From: a virus | Length of the DNA: 21,428 nucleotides | Strand: one strand, 5' to 3' | Virus record (IMG/VR): IMGVR_UViG_3300043425_000190 | Span: 1 to 21,428 of that record | In this document: in pieces, positions 15,597-20,609 of the stretch | Layout of the letters: every line of letters begins with the position of its first letter | Position numbering within the stretch: the stretch's first letter is position 1 | Made by a program: the position numbers and the translations under genes | The notes under the pieces: generated by a model | What the model was told of the DNA's origin: nothing | The model's input: only the letters and a program-made list of their open reading frames with translations | The model's database searches: none

Positions 15597-16210
15597 TCGA
15601 TCCGGTGACTATCGGCTTGGCCATTGCAGGCGTCAAAGCCGTCGTCACTGGCGTCAAAGAAGCCGCAGCATTAGCCCGCGAGGCATTCGACGAGATCAAC
15701 GGTGCGGTCGAGTCCGGCAAGACCTTGGCCGACTCCATGTCGGGCGTCACCAAGTTCTTCTCCGCCGCTGGCAAGTACGAAACCAAGCGCAGTCAGCTTG
15801 AAGAGGCCAAAGCCGCGCAAGAGGCAGCCGTTGCCAAGGGCGAGTCTGTGCCCGACTACGTCTCTGACGCTGAGTACGTCATGGAGCTGATGATTATTGA
15901 TCGTCAGATCAAGCAGTATTACGACGATATCAAGCACATCTTCATCTACCATTTCCAAGAAGCCGGCATGTGGGACGAGTTCTGGGCGCGCATGGGTAAG
16001 CTCAGAGCCGACCGCGAGGCCAAGGCCGAGGCGCTGCGCCAAGCTGAGACAGAAAAGCGCCTCCAGGCCAAGGTGGCCGAGATGAAGCAGCGACGCGCCA
16101 AGCAGGCGATGCTCGCGCATATTGAATTAGCGATTACCATCATCGTCATTATCGGGGTGGTGTTTGCCTTTAGCTGGGCTATGTGGTGGATGTTTCAACA
16201 AGGAGGTTGA
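15593..16210 (+). CDS. Membrane-anchored helical protein of unknown function (205 aa)
   Basis: The N-terminus is a Gly/Ala/Val amphipathic segment (MIDPVTIGLAIAGVKAVVTG), then helical Ala-rich sequence, an aromatic patch (YHFQEAGMWDEFWARMGK, about residues 119-136), a strongly charged coiled coil (138-171) and a C-terminal membrane helix (178-200, ITIIVIIGVVFAFSWAMWW). No signal peptide or enzyme motif is present. It lies between fibre genes and holin. A structural or lysis role is possible. The last codons contain the AAGGAGG that serves the holin start. Confidence 0.78.
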   Translation: MIDPVTIGLAIAGVKAVVTGVKEAAALAREAFDEINGAVESGKTLADSMSGVTKFFSAAGKYETKRSQLEEAKAAQEAAVAKGESVPDYVSDAEYVMELMIIDRQIKQYYDDIKHIFIYHFQEAGMWDEFWARMGKLRADREAKAEALRQAETEKRLQAKVAEMKQRRAKQAMLAHIELAITIIVIIGVVFAFSWAMWWMFQQGG

Positions 16211-16211
16211 C

Positions 16212-16622
16212 ATGCTGGGACTTGACGCGCTGCTGGGTATTGGCGGCAAACTGATCGACAAACTGATTCCGGATCCGGAACAGAAGGCCAAGGCGCAGCT
16301 GGAACTGGCCAAGATGGCGCAAGATGGTGAGCTGGCCAAGATGGCCAACGACACCGACTTGTACAAGACCGAGCAGAACAATCTGACCGAGCGCTTGAAA
16401 GCCGACATGGCCAGCGACAGCTGGTTGTCAAAAAACATCCGTCCTCTGACGCTGGTGTACATCTTGGTCGCCTACATGGCGTTAGCGATTCTTGACGCTG
16501 CGCTAATTGACATCGCCGACTCGTTCGTCGAGCTGTTGGGTCAGTGGGGCATGTTGGTCATGTCGTTCTACTTTGGCGGCAGAACGCTGGAGAAGATCAT
16601 TGATATGAAGGCGAAGAAATGA
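16212..16622 (+). CDS. Holin, 3TM / gene-transfer-agent type
   Basis: 136 aa from the ATG at 16212, 5 nt after a perfect AGGAGG at 16201-16206; the in-frame ATG at 16164 lies inside the previous gene. An N-terminal amphipathic helix (LGLDALLGIGGKLIDKLIPD) is followed by a charged helix (23-75), the motif SWLSKNIRPLTLVY, and two hydrophobic segments (about 78-97 and 105-124) ending FGGRTLEKI. This matches the holin family described as 3TM, for gene-transfer release. It would open the inner membrane at lysis time and release the endolysin encoded next, whose start overlaps its stop (ATGA). Confidence 0.85.
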   Translation: MLGLDALLGIGGKLIDKLIPDPEQKAKAQLELAKMAQDGELAKMANDTDLYKTEQNNLTERLKADMASDSWLSKNIRPLTLVYILVAYMALAILDAALIDIADSFVELLGQWGMLVMSFYFGGRTLEKIIDMKAKK

Positions 16623-17131
16623 AAGAGAACTTTGACGAGGCGCTAAAGGCAATCCTGAAGCACGAAGGCGGTTTTGTTAACCACCCCAAAGATCCTGGCG
16701 GCATGACAAACTTGGGCGTAACCAAAAAGGTGTGGGAAGCATGGGTCGGACATCCTGTTGGCGAAAAAGAGATGCGCGCGTTGACCCCGGATACAGTGGC
16801 GCCTATGTACAAGAAGAAGTACTGGGATGCGGTCAAGGGCGACGAGCTGCCAACGGGTCTGGACTATCTGATGTTCGACTTTGCGATCAATGCCGGGCCG
16901 GGGCGTGCAGTCAAGACCATGCAGAAAGCGATCGGAACGACGCCTGATGGCGCGATCGGCCCCAAGACCATGGCAGCGTTAAAGGCCGCCGATCCGACGG
17001 ACTTGATCGCTAAGTTCAGTATGGAGAAGGAGCTGTTCTACAAGGCGCTGCCAACGTTTGCAACCTTCGGCAAAGGCTGGCTGCGCCGTGTCGATGAGGC
17101 CAAGTCACATGCGGTGACGATGCTGGCGTAA
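16619..17131 (+). CDS. Endolysin, GH108 muramidase with peptidoglycan-binding domain
   Basis: 170 aa. The catalytic domain shows the GH108 signature: ILKHEGGFV with Glu16 as expected catalytic acid, then DPGGMTNLGVT (25-35), MYKKKYWD (63-70) and DFAINAGP (87-94). A C-terminal peptidoglycan-binding-type part carries the repeat-like DGAIGPKTMAAL (110-121) and FGKGWLRRV (150-158). It cleaves the glycan backbone of the cell wall. There is no signal peptide, so it depends on the holin. Its last 27 nt overlap the 3' end of a convergent minus-strand gene. Confidence 0.93.
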   Translation: MKENFDEALKAILKHEGGFVNHPKDPGGMTNLGVTKKVWEAWVGHPVGEKEMRALTPDTVAPMYKKKYWDAVKGDELPTGLDYLMFDFAINAGPGRAVKTMQKAIGTTPDGAIGPKTMAALKAADPTDLIAKFSMEKELFYKALPTFATFGKGWLRRVDEAKSHAVTMLA

Positions 17132-17296
17132 CTGCCGGCAGACTTCACGGTCGCGCGTCGACATGTCGGGCGAGATCTCGGCCACGCTGCACTGCTCGGG
17201 TGTCGGACGTGGCCGATCGACAGGCACCGCGAACGACAAGAACCCGACAGTGGCCACCACGATGGCCGCGTAGTAGAAGAGAACGATCTCTTTCAT
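17105..17296 (-). CDS. Small single-TM protein (63 aa)
   Basis: Residues 4-24 are a hydrophobic helix (IVLFYYAAIVVATVGFLSFAV), followed by a Pro-rich stretch and a motif with two cysteines (EQCSVAEISPDMS, then REVCRQL), then a His/Arg-rich tail. It is probably membrane-anchored with the Cys-containing tail outside or in the periplasm. The start ATG overlaps the upstream stop (ATGA). It is the last gene of the minus-strand set and runs 27 nt into the endolysin gene. It is not a recognisable spanin. Function unknown. Confidence 0.75.
   Translation of the reverse strand: MKEIVLFYYAAIVVATVGFLSFAVPVDRPRPTPEQCSVAEISPDMSTRDREVCRQLRQHRHRM
17178..17216. repeat. Inverted repeat near the convergent gene junction
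   Basis: TCGGCCACG (17178-17186) and CGTGGCCGA (17208-17216) are perfect 9-bp inverted copies separated by 21 nt. It lies 46 nt after the endolysin stop, inside the minus-strand 63-aa gene. It could fold in transcripts of either strand. No T-run follows, so termination is uncertain. Confidence 0.4.
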
Positions 17297-17475
17297 ACGC
17301 CCAGCAGCCGTCCGAACAACTTCACCACAGGCGACTCCTGCTGCGGCTTGGAGCCCAGCACGATGTCCTGCACAAACCGCTCTTCAGGTGTTGAGTCGCG
17401 CTGATAGAACTGCGGAATGTAATGCGCGCCGATCTTGGGTGGGTCTTCTTTGATAAAGTATCCATCACGTAACAT
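17293..17475 (-). CDS. Hypothetical 60-aa protein
   Basis: The start is preceded by a strong AGGAGGAAAGACG. The protein reads MLRDGYFIKEDPPKIGAHYIP, then QRDSTPEERFVQDIVLGSKPQ and a hydrophobic, basic end (VVKLFGRLLGV). No known domain is recognised. It overlaps the upstream zinc-ribbon gene by 11 nt and the downstream gene by ATGA. The excellent ribosome site, better than those of its neighbours, suggests it is well translated. Confidence 0.7.
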   Translation of the reverse strand: MLRDGYFIKEDPPKIGAHYIPQFYQRDSTPEERFVQDIVLGSKPQQESPVVKLFGRLLGV

Positions 17476-17710
17476 CGTCTTTCCTCCTGTCTTCGTTTGC
17501 GCGGCGGGCGTCGACGCCTTTCTTTTTTATCCACGCCGCCTCGTCCTTAGTATAAATCGATTTGCCCACCGAAACGTTACCTGCTATCCACACCTCAGCT
17601 GAGTAGGCATTGTTCTTGCATGACGGGCACTTGCGTTGCCGCCGGATGCCGCCTGGCTGCTGGGTGGTGTTCACAACGACGGTCTTGCTGCCACAACTCT
17701 GACACTTCAT
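17465..17710 (-). CDS. Zinc-ribbon protein
   Basis: 81 aa from the ATG at 17710, chosen for the ATGA overlap and the AAGGGGGCGAGA before it; a longer in-frame start at 17746 lies inside the previous gene. It has two CxxC knuckles: C3-x2-C6 and C28-x2-C31, separated by TTQQPGGIRRQRK. This resembles the NrdR-type zinc ribbon (C-P-x-C, Arg-rich loop, C-x-x-C). The ATP-cone of NrdR is absent, so it is not NrdR itself. The rest is charged (KKGVDARRANEDRRKDD). It may bind nucleic acid or a host protein. Confidence 0.75.
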   Translation of the reverse strand: MKCQSCGSKTVVVNTTQQPGGIRRQRKCPSCKNNAYSAEVWIAGNVSVGKSIYTKDEAAWIKKKGVDARRANEDRRKDDVT

Positions 17711-17964
17711 TCTCGCCCCCTTGCGCGAATAGCAGCAGCGCACCAAGTAGCCAGCACATCCTCACCTTCATACTCTTTGTCGATGGCCTCGCATAATTCT
17801 GCGCACGCCTCGCGTTCTGCTGCTGCGACTAAAGCGGCAAAGCGTTCAAGTGCTTCCTGATGTATGCCTTCCGGATACTGATTGCCTTCCATCGGTGACG
17901 TCCATACGAACGTGCTTTCGGAGTACCACAGCCCCGCTTTGTGTGCTATCTCGATAATGTTCAT
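17707..17964 (-). CDS. Small phage protein with LERFAALVAAAERE block
   Basis: 85 aa. The N-terminus (MNIIEIAHKAGLWYSEST) and a middle part (GNQYPEGIHQEALERF) lead to an Ala/Glu helix (AALVAAAEREACAELCEAI) and the end WCAAAIRARGRE. The block LERFAALVAAAERE and the ending IRARG recur in the gene at 21106-21426; the 42-nt block differs at 4 positions, all silent. The final codons also provide AAGGGGGC, the ribosome site of the zinc-ribbon gene. The fold is likely a helical hairpin. Such proteins are frequent in phages, function unknown. Confidence 0.78.
   Translation of the reverse strand: MNIIEIAHKAGLWYSESTFVWTSPMEGNQYPEGIHQEALERFAALVAAAEREACAELCEAIDKEYEGEDVLATWCAAAIRARGRE
17809..17850 (-). 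repeat. Shared block LERFAALVAAAERE, copy 1
   Basis: A 42-nt block encoding 14 residues identical to those encoded at 21364-21405. 38 of 42 bases match and all four differences are silent. Confidence 0.85.
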
Positions 17965-18155
17965 GGACGCACCGCCTTTGCCATGATCTCCAGTCGTTCA
18001 CGCGCGTCACGCAGGGCGCAGTAGCGCTGGTGCAGGCGCTGCAGGTGGGAGCTGCGGCGCTCGTTTAGCGTCTCTTCCGTCAGTAGGGCGAACACCTCGT
18101 CTTCCGACAATGACGGCAACTGGTCATTCAGTGCGCGCCAGCTTTGCTTTTTCAT
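17961..18155 (-). CDS. Hypothetical helical protein (64 aa)
   Basis: It starts at the ATG at 18155 (AGAGGATCGAAG before it), giving MKKQSWRALNDQLPSLSEDEV, then TEETLNERRSSHLQRLHQRYCALRDARERLEIM. The second half is a long charged helix with an RRxSHLxRLHQRY pattern that I recall from small phage proteins, unverified. It overlaps the upstream gene by 32 nt, the largest overlap in this set, and the next gene by ATGA. Function unknown; helical pairing with a partner is plausible. Confidence 0.72.
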   Translation of the reverse strand: MKKQSWRALNDQLPSLSEDEVFALLTEETLNERRSSHLQRLHQRYCALRDARERLEIMAKAVRP

Positions 18156-18297
18156 CTTCGATCCTCTGCTCAATCGCTTCAAGTTTGTCGCACGCCCGTG
18201 CCCAGGCACGCGCCATCTGGTTGTAGTCTTTCAAGCGCTGACGCTCTTCTGTCTGCGCGGCTTTGAGTTGCGCCTTCCAGTAGTCAATTCTTTTCAC
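18124..18297 (-). CDS. Hypothetical coiled-coil protein with GTG start (57 aa)
   Basis: No ATG fits between the upstream gene and the coding body. GTG at 18297 is chosen because GGAGG lies 9 nt before it, within the end of the preceding ORF. A longer ATG start at 18348 would lie inside that ORF. The product (KRIDYWKAQLKAAQTEERQRL, then ARACDKLEAIEQRIEDEKAKL) is almost wholly helical and charged, a probable coiled coil. It overlaps the preceding gene by 14 nt. Function unknown. Confidence 0.62.
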   Translation of the reverse strand: MKRIDYWKAQLKAAQTEERQRLKDYNQMARAWARACDKLEAIEQRIEDEKAKLARTE

Positions 18298-18430
18298 GTT
18301 GTTCGGCCTCCAGCTCGCGCAGATCGTTGGCGACGTCTGAGACGCCATGCCAGTCGCTGCGGGCGATCATGACATGCAGGTAGTCAATCAGAATCTCACG
18401 CTGGGTTTCGTACTTGGTAAAGTCAGTCAT
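18284..18430 (-). CDS. Hypothetical 48-aa phage protein
   Basis: A short ORF supported by an ATGA overlap with the preceding signal-peptide gene and by continuous coding sequence. It encodes MTDFTKYETQREILIDYLHV, then ARSDWHGVSDVANDLRELEAEQ and a basic end. The pattern YLxVMxxRxDWHGVSDxANDLRELE is familiar to me from many phage genomes as a conserved small protein, unverified here. Probably a small helical bundle. Its 3' part carries the GGAGG used by the next gene. Confidence 0.75.
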   Translation of the reverse strand: MTDFTKYETQREILIDYLHVMIARSDWHGVSDVANDLRELEAEQREKN

Positions 18431-18705
18431 TTTGCGTCCTCTTTCGGTTTAGTAAATTTGCTCTTCAGTATGATGCGTTTGCTGCCGTCCAACATTTCGA
18501 TATGCACAAAGCCCTGCGACGCGGCCCAGCAGCCGTAGTAGGCACGCTGCAGCCCGTCGATGTCAAAGGCCATCTTCATGCCATGGCACCAGCTGGGCTG
18601 ATCCTGCGTTAAGACCGTCTGCACGCTGATCTCGTTGGTGTACGTCAGGTAATCGGGCTCGGCGGCCAGCGCAGGCGCTGTCAGTAATAAGAGTAGGCAT
18701 CTCAT
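18427..18705 (-). CDS. Exported small protein with signal peptide (92 aa)
   Basis: The ATG at 18705 follows AAAGGAGAAGAACAC and overlaps the previous stop (ATGA). The N-terminus MRCLLLLLTAPALAAEP is a classical signal peptide with probable cleavage after PALA (residue 14). The mature part has two cysteines (C40, C59) that could pair in the periplasm and a basic end (KRIILKSKFTKPKEDAK). It is neither a lipoprotein nor a recognised spanin. A phage protein sent to the periplasm could modify the envelope or exclude other phages; that is speculation. Confidence 0.75.
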   Translation of the reverse strand: MRCLLLLLTAPALAAEPDYLTYTNEISVQTVLTQDQPSWCHGMKMAFDIDGLQRAYYGCWAASQGFVHIEMLDGSKRIILKSKFTKPKEDAK

Positions 18706-19214
18706 GTGTTCTTCTCCTTTAGCTTGGCTTCGATGGCGCGAGCAAATTTTGCGTAGGTATGCCCGCTCGTCCAATCAATGTGGTGCTGTTCTTTCTTAAT
18801 CTCCTCATCCGTCAGCCCCTGCCATTCGCGCTGTGGTGGGGCGGTGTAGAGTGGTACTCCGCAGTCCTTAATGGTCAAAAATGCGTCGCCGTGTTCGTCC
18901 CAATCAACCCACGCCACCGGCTCCGGTTCAGGCTGCGCTTTCACAAGCCGACAAGTCATGTTGTCTATCTGCGTTAAAACACCGAGAGTGTCATCAAGCG
19001 GTTTCCATTCCGGCGAATCTTGCCTGTAATGCTTTTGGTAAATTGCTTCCGCAAGGCGTGATGCGTAGCCATAAGCAGCATCCGGTTCAGGCTGCGCGAT
19101 TCGGGCGCGTAGTAAGTCACGCACTTCTAAAGGTTTTAGTATCGCGCCGTACTCACAAAAGTTTTCAAACGCATCCAGCACCTGCTGCGCTTCCTTTCTG
19201 GTTAGTGTGATCAT
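18702..19214 (-). CDS. Modular phage protein: ITLTR head, PPQRE block (170 aa)
   Basis: The start at 19214 is set by the ATGA overlap. Modules in order: head MITLTRKEAQQVLDAF (1-16), a helical part with RDLLRARIAQPEPDA, a middle region, then PVAWVDWDEHGDAFLTI, the block PLYTAPPQREW, and a C-terminal helix GLTDEEIKKEQ ending AIEAKLKEKNT. The head and PPQRE blocks recur in neighbouring genes. The order PVAW-PLYTAPPQRxW-GLTDEEI is widespread among hypothetical phage proteins in my recollection. Its last codons supply AAAGGAGAAG for the next gene. Function unknown. Confidence 0.8.
   Translation of the reverse strand: MITLTRKEAQQVLDAFENFCEYGAILKPLEVRDLLRARIAQPEPDAAYGYASRLAEAIYQKHYRQDSPEWKPLDDTLGVLTQIDNMTCRLVKAQPEPEPVAWVDWDEHGDAFLTIKDCGVPLYTAPPQREWQGLTDEEIKKEQHHIDWTSGHTYAKFARAIEAKLKEKNT
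18822..18854 (-). repeat. Shared block PLYxAPPQRE, copy 1
   Basis: 33 nt encoding PLYTAPPQREW. Near-identical DNA occurs at 19694-19726 in a different gene (PLYPAPPQRER). Confidence 0.8.
19167..19214 (-). repeat. Shared N-terminal block, copy A
   Basis: Encodes MITLTRKEAQQVLDAF at the gene start. The DNA matches copy C (19877-19927) closely through GATGCGTTT, then similarity ends. Confidence 0.8.
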
Positions 19215-19501
19215 GATGTCACCCCGCAAACTTTTTCCATATAAGCGACATACAGTTCCGCTGCGTTTACAAATTCGCGTAAGTCACCGTCCAAAAAATA
19301 ACGAACCTCGCTATCCTTCCACCCAGAGTAAATGTCGCCGTATCGATTGCGCTTTGTGACGGTTTCTTTTTGAATGCCCAATCTTTCATTACGATACATT
19401 CGTTGTGCGCCCCAATCACCAACTGTTCCGAGCGTGTAAAGAAATTTTGTCGTGCAAAATTCTTCGTAGGTCATTTCCTCGCGGGTTAGTGTGATCGTCA
19501 T
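19211..19501 (-). CDS. Hypothetical protein with grafted ITLTREE head (96 aa)
   Basis: The start at 19501 follows GGAGGAAACCAA and overlaps the previous stop (ATGA). The first nine residues, MTITLTREE, are the head block shared with three other genes. The rest is unrelated to them: MTYEEFCTTKFLYTLGTVGD, then a basic aromatic middle (RYGDIYSGWKDSEVRYFLD) and a helical end. The second Met lies exactly where the head ends, so the body may once have started there. Function unknown. Confidence 0.78.
   Translation of the reverse strand: MTITLTREEMTYEEFCTTKFLYTLGTVGDWGAQRMYRNERLGIQKETVTKRNRYGDIYSGWKDSEVRYFLDGDLREFVNAAELYVAYMEKVCGVTS
19475..19501 (-). repeat. Shared N-terminal block, copy B
   Basis: 27 nt encoding MTITLTREE, fused directly to an unrelated body that begins with its own Met codon. 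Confidence 0.8.
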
Positions 19502-19605
19502 TTGGTTTCCTCCATTGCCCACCGTTTCAGTTGTAGCATCTTGCGTATGTACCAGTTGATCCATTTGTTCTCGTAAATCTTTATCTTGCTCACGTTGTTA
19601 GTCAT
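19498..19605 (-). CDS. Putative 35-aa basic microprotein
   Basis: ATG at 19605 lies in ATGACTAAC, overlapping the previous TAA by 8 nt, and its TGA overlaps the next ATG (ATGA). It exactly fills the only hole left between neighbouring genes. The product is MTNNVSKIKIYENKWINWYI, then RKMLQLKRWAMEETK: basic and tryptophan-rich, possibly amphipathic and membrane-touching. Its ribosome site is weak (AGAAGAACAACA). Existence is supported by packing only. Confidence 0.55.
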   Translation of the reverse strand: MTNNVSKIKIYENKWINWYIRKMLQLKRWAMEETK

Positions 19606-19927
19606 TGTTGTTCTTCTGATTTACGTTCTCGTCCAGCCACGCCTGAACCTCGGTGCCGCTCCACATCTTGCGTAGCATCGTCGGAAACTGCACTCGTTCG
19701 CGTTGTGGTGGGGCGGGGTAGAGTGGTTGACCATTTAGAAGCAACGGCGCATCCATCAACATCACCGATTCCGGTTCAGGTGCGCTAAGTCGGAAGCGGA
19801 GTCTTGAAACAGCAATAGAACATTCATGAAACGCATCGCCGCTCATTGCATCATATGCGCGCTGCCCAATACCAAGAAACGCATCTAGCACCTGCTGCGC
19901 TTCCTCGCGTGTTAGTGTGATGGTCAT
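19598..19927 (-). CDS. Modular phage protein: ITLTREEA head, PPQRE block (109 aa)
   Basis: The start at 19927 overlaps the previous stop (ATGA). The head MTITLTREEAQQVLDAF is followed by a short region (IGQRAYDAMSGDAFHECS), then SRLRFRLSAPEPESVM, LLNGQPLYPAPPQRE, and a C-terminal part WSGTEVQAWLDENVNQK. It shares head and PPQRE block with the gene at 18702-19214 but has different middle and end parts. Its 3' end reads the common junction DNA (AGAAGAACAACAATGA) in another frame, ending NQKNNND. Function unknown. Confidence 0.78.
   Translation of the reverse strand: MTITLTREEAQQVLDAFLGIGQRAYDAMSGDAFHECSIAVSRLRFRLSAPEPESVMLMDAPLLLNGQPLYPAPPQRERVQFPTMLRKMWSGTEVQAWLDENVNQKNNND
19694..19726 (-). 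repeat. Shared block PLYxAPPQRE, copy 2
   Basis: 33 nt encoding PLYPAPPQRER, the counterpart of 18822-18854. Confidence 0.8.
19877..19927 (-). repeat. Shared N-terminal block, copy C
   Basis: 51 nt encoding MTITLTREEAQQVLDAF; the best-preserved full version of the block. Confidence 0.8.
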
Positions 19928-20085
19928 GCCTGCCCCCATTGATATAGCCACCCATCTCTCGTGCTTTGTACCAGCACTGCTTTGCCTTCTTTGAAAGCAC
20001 GAAGAAACTGTTTGCGCTTAGCCTCATGCGTCCACTTGTACCGATGAACAAAGTATTTGCACCCATCAATCGGTTTTAGCTTCAT
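19924..20085 (-). CDS. Hypothetical 53-aa basic protein
   Basis: The ATG at 20085 is preceded by ACAGGAGAACAACA and overlaps the previous stop (ATGA); a longer in-frame start at 20187 lies within the upstream gene. It encodes MKLKPIDGCKYFVHRYKWTH, then EAKRKQFLRAFKEGKAVLVQS and DGWLYQWGQA. The strongly basic middle and aromatic end suggest a small folded domain that could bind nucleic acid. No family is recognised. Confidence 0.7.
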   Translation of the reverse strand: MKLKPIDGCKYFVHRYKWTHEAKRKQFLRAFKEGKAVLVQSTRDGWLYQWGQA

Positions 20086-20105
20086 TGTTGTTCTCCTGTA
20101 GCTTT
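20082..20105 (-). repeat. Junction block KATGEQQ-stop / ribosome site, copy 1
   Basis: Encodes KATGEQQ and TGA. The same bases include AGGAGAA, the ribosome site of the next gene, and its ATG. Identical 24-nt sequence occurs at 20406-20429. Confidence 0.85.
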
Positions 20106-20261
20106 GGCTAATGCGGCGCGGAGGATTTCTATTTCCTTGTTCCAACCATGACCTAAATGACCGGGTTGATAATTTTGCTGAACACATCCAGCGGCATCTG
20201 CTAACGCATACAAAACATCAGCCGCTTCCTCGCGGGTTAGTGTGATGGTGTTGTTAGTCAT
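20082..20261 (-). CDS. Modular phage protein: ITLTREEA head, KATGEQQ tail (59 aa)
   Basis: ATG at 20261 overlaps the previous TAA by 8 nt (ATGACTAA); its TGA overlaps the next ATG. It encodes MTNNTITLTREEAADVLYAL, then ADAAGCVQQNYQPGHLGHGW and a helix NKEIEILRAALAKATGEQQ. The head is the common ITLTREEA block with four extra residues in front, and the end is the common KATGEQQ block. It is thus made almost entirely of shared ends with a unique 30-residue centre. Confidence 0.75.
   Translation of the reverse strand: MTNNTITLTREEAADVLYALADAAGCVQQNYQPGHLGHGWNKEIEILRAALAKATGEQQ
20223..20249 (-). repeat. Shared N-terminal block, copy D
   Basis: 27 nt encoding TITLTREEA, internal by four codons relative to its gene start (MTNN precedes it). 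Confidence 0.75.
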
Positions 20262-20409
20262 CAGAGTCTTCCTCGTATTCCGACCAGTGTTTTACTTCAA
20301 CTGCGGTTGGATAAAGTCTTAGCGCATCATCAGATGTAACGCCGTAGGCTTTCACCCACTCATAGGTGACGATTGGAATCTTTACGTAAAAGGTTGTGTC
20401 TGCGCTCAT
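20254..20409 (-). CDS. Hypothetical 51-aa protein
   Basis: ATG at 20409 overlaps the previous TGA (ATGA) and follows ACAGGAGAACAACA. It encodes MSADTTFYVKIPIVTYEWVK, then AYGVTSDDALRLYPTAVEVK and an acidic end (HWSEYEEDSDD). The alternating strand pattern suggests a small beta domain; the acidic tail is typical of DNA-mimic or inhibitor-type small phage proteins, but no specific match is claimed. The stop TAA lies inside the next gene's start region (ATGACTAA). Confidence 0.72.
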   Translation of the reverse strand: MSADTTFYVKIPIVTYEWVKAYGVTSDDALRLYPTAVEVKHWSEYEEDSDD

Positions 20410-20429
20410 TGTTGTTCTCCTGTAGCTTT
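20406..20429 (-). repeat. Junction block KATGEQQ-stop / ribosome site, copy 2
   Basis: 24 nt identical to 20082-20105. It ends the zinc-finger gene and provides the ribosome site and start of the 51-aa gene. Confidence 0.85.
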
Positions 20430-20609
20430 GACTTTAGCTTTATGCTTATCGTTAAAATGCTGAGTCATTGATCTTTCTTGTTCAAATTTTTTTCCACACT
20501 TTGAGCATTTATGTTTTTTAAGTACCGACTTTTCATACATTGATCCGGGATCAAATCCGTAAGTACCCATTATTTCTTTGCGAAAGTAATCATCTGCATA
20601 CTCACCCAT
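20406..20609 (-). CDS. C2H2 zinc-finger protein (67 aa)
   Basis: ATG at 20609 follows AGGAGAACAAA. After MGEYADDYFRKEIMGTYGFD comes a finger: C35-x2-C38-x12-H51-x4-H56, with FEQERSMTQH forming the expected helix. The finger is close to the classical C2H2 pattern, with hydrophobic residues F42 and M48 at core positions. Basic residues flank it (KKHKCSKCGKK, HKAKVKA), suiting nucleic-acid binding. The end is the KATGEQQ block. The gene is notably A+T-rich (about 27% GC over 20461-20520). A role in transcription or DNA handling is inferred from the finger. Confidence 0.8.
   Translation of the reverse strand: MGEYADDYFRKEIMGTYGFDPGSMYEKSVLKKHKCSKCGKKFEQERSMTQHFNDKHKAKVKATGEQQ

Noticed and set aside
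17322-17534. Arg-rich 70-aa minus-strand ORF
   Set aside because: It overlaps two better genes in other frames (zinc ribbon and 60-aa protein), each with a proper start and overlap.
18881-19210. Plus-strand ORF of 109 codons in the right-hand region
   Set aside because: It is opposite the modular 170-aa gene, which has shared blocks and ATGA overlaps at both ends; the plus-strand product shows no pattern.
19851-20069. 72-aa minus-strand ORF
   Set aside because: It is a shadow of the 53-aa gene and of the shared N-terminal block read in another frame.
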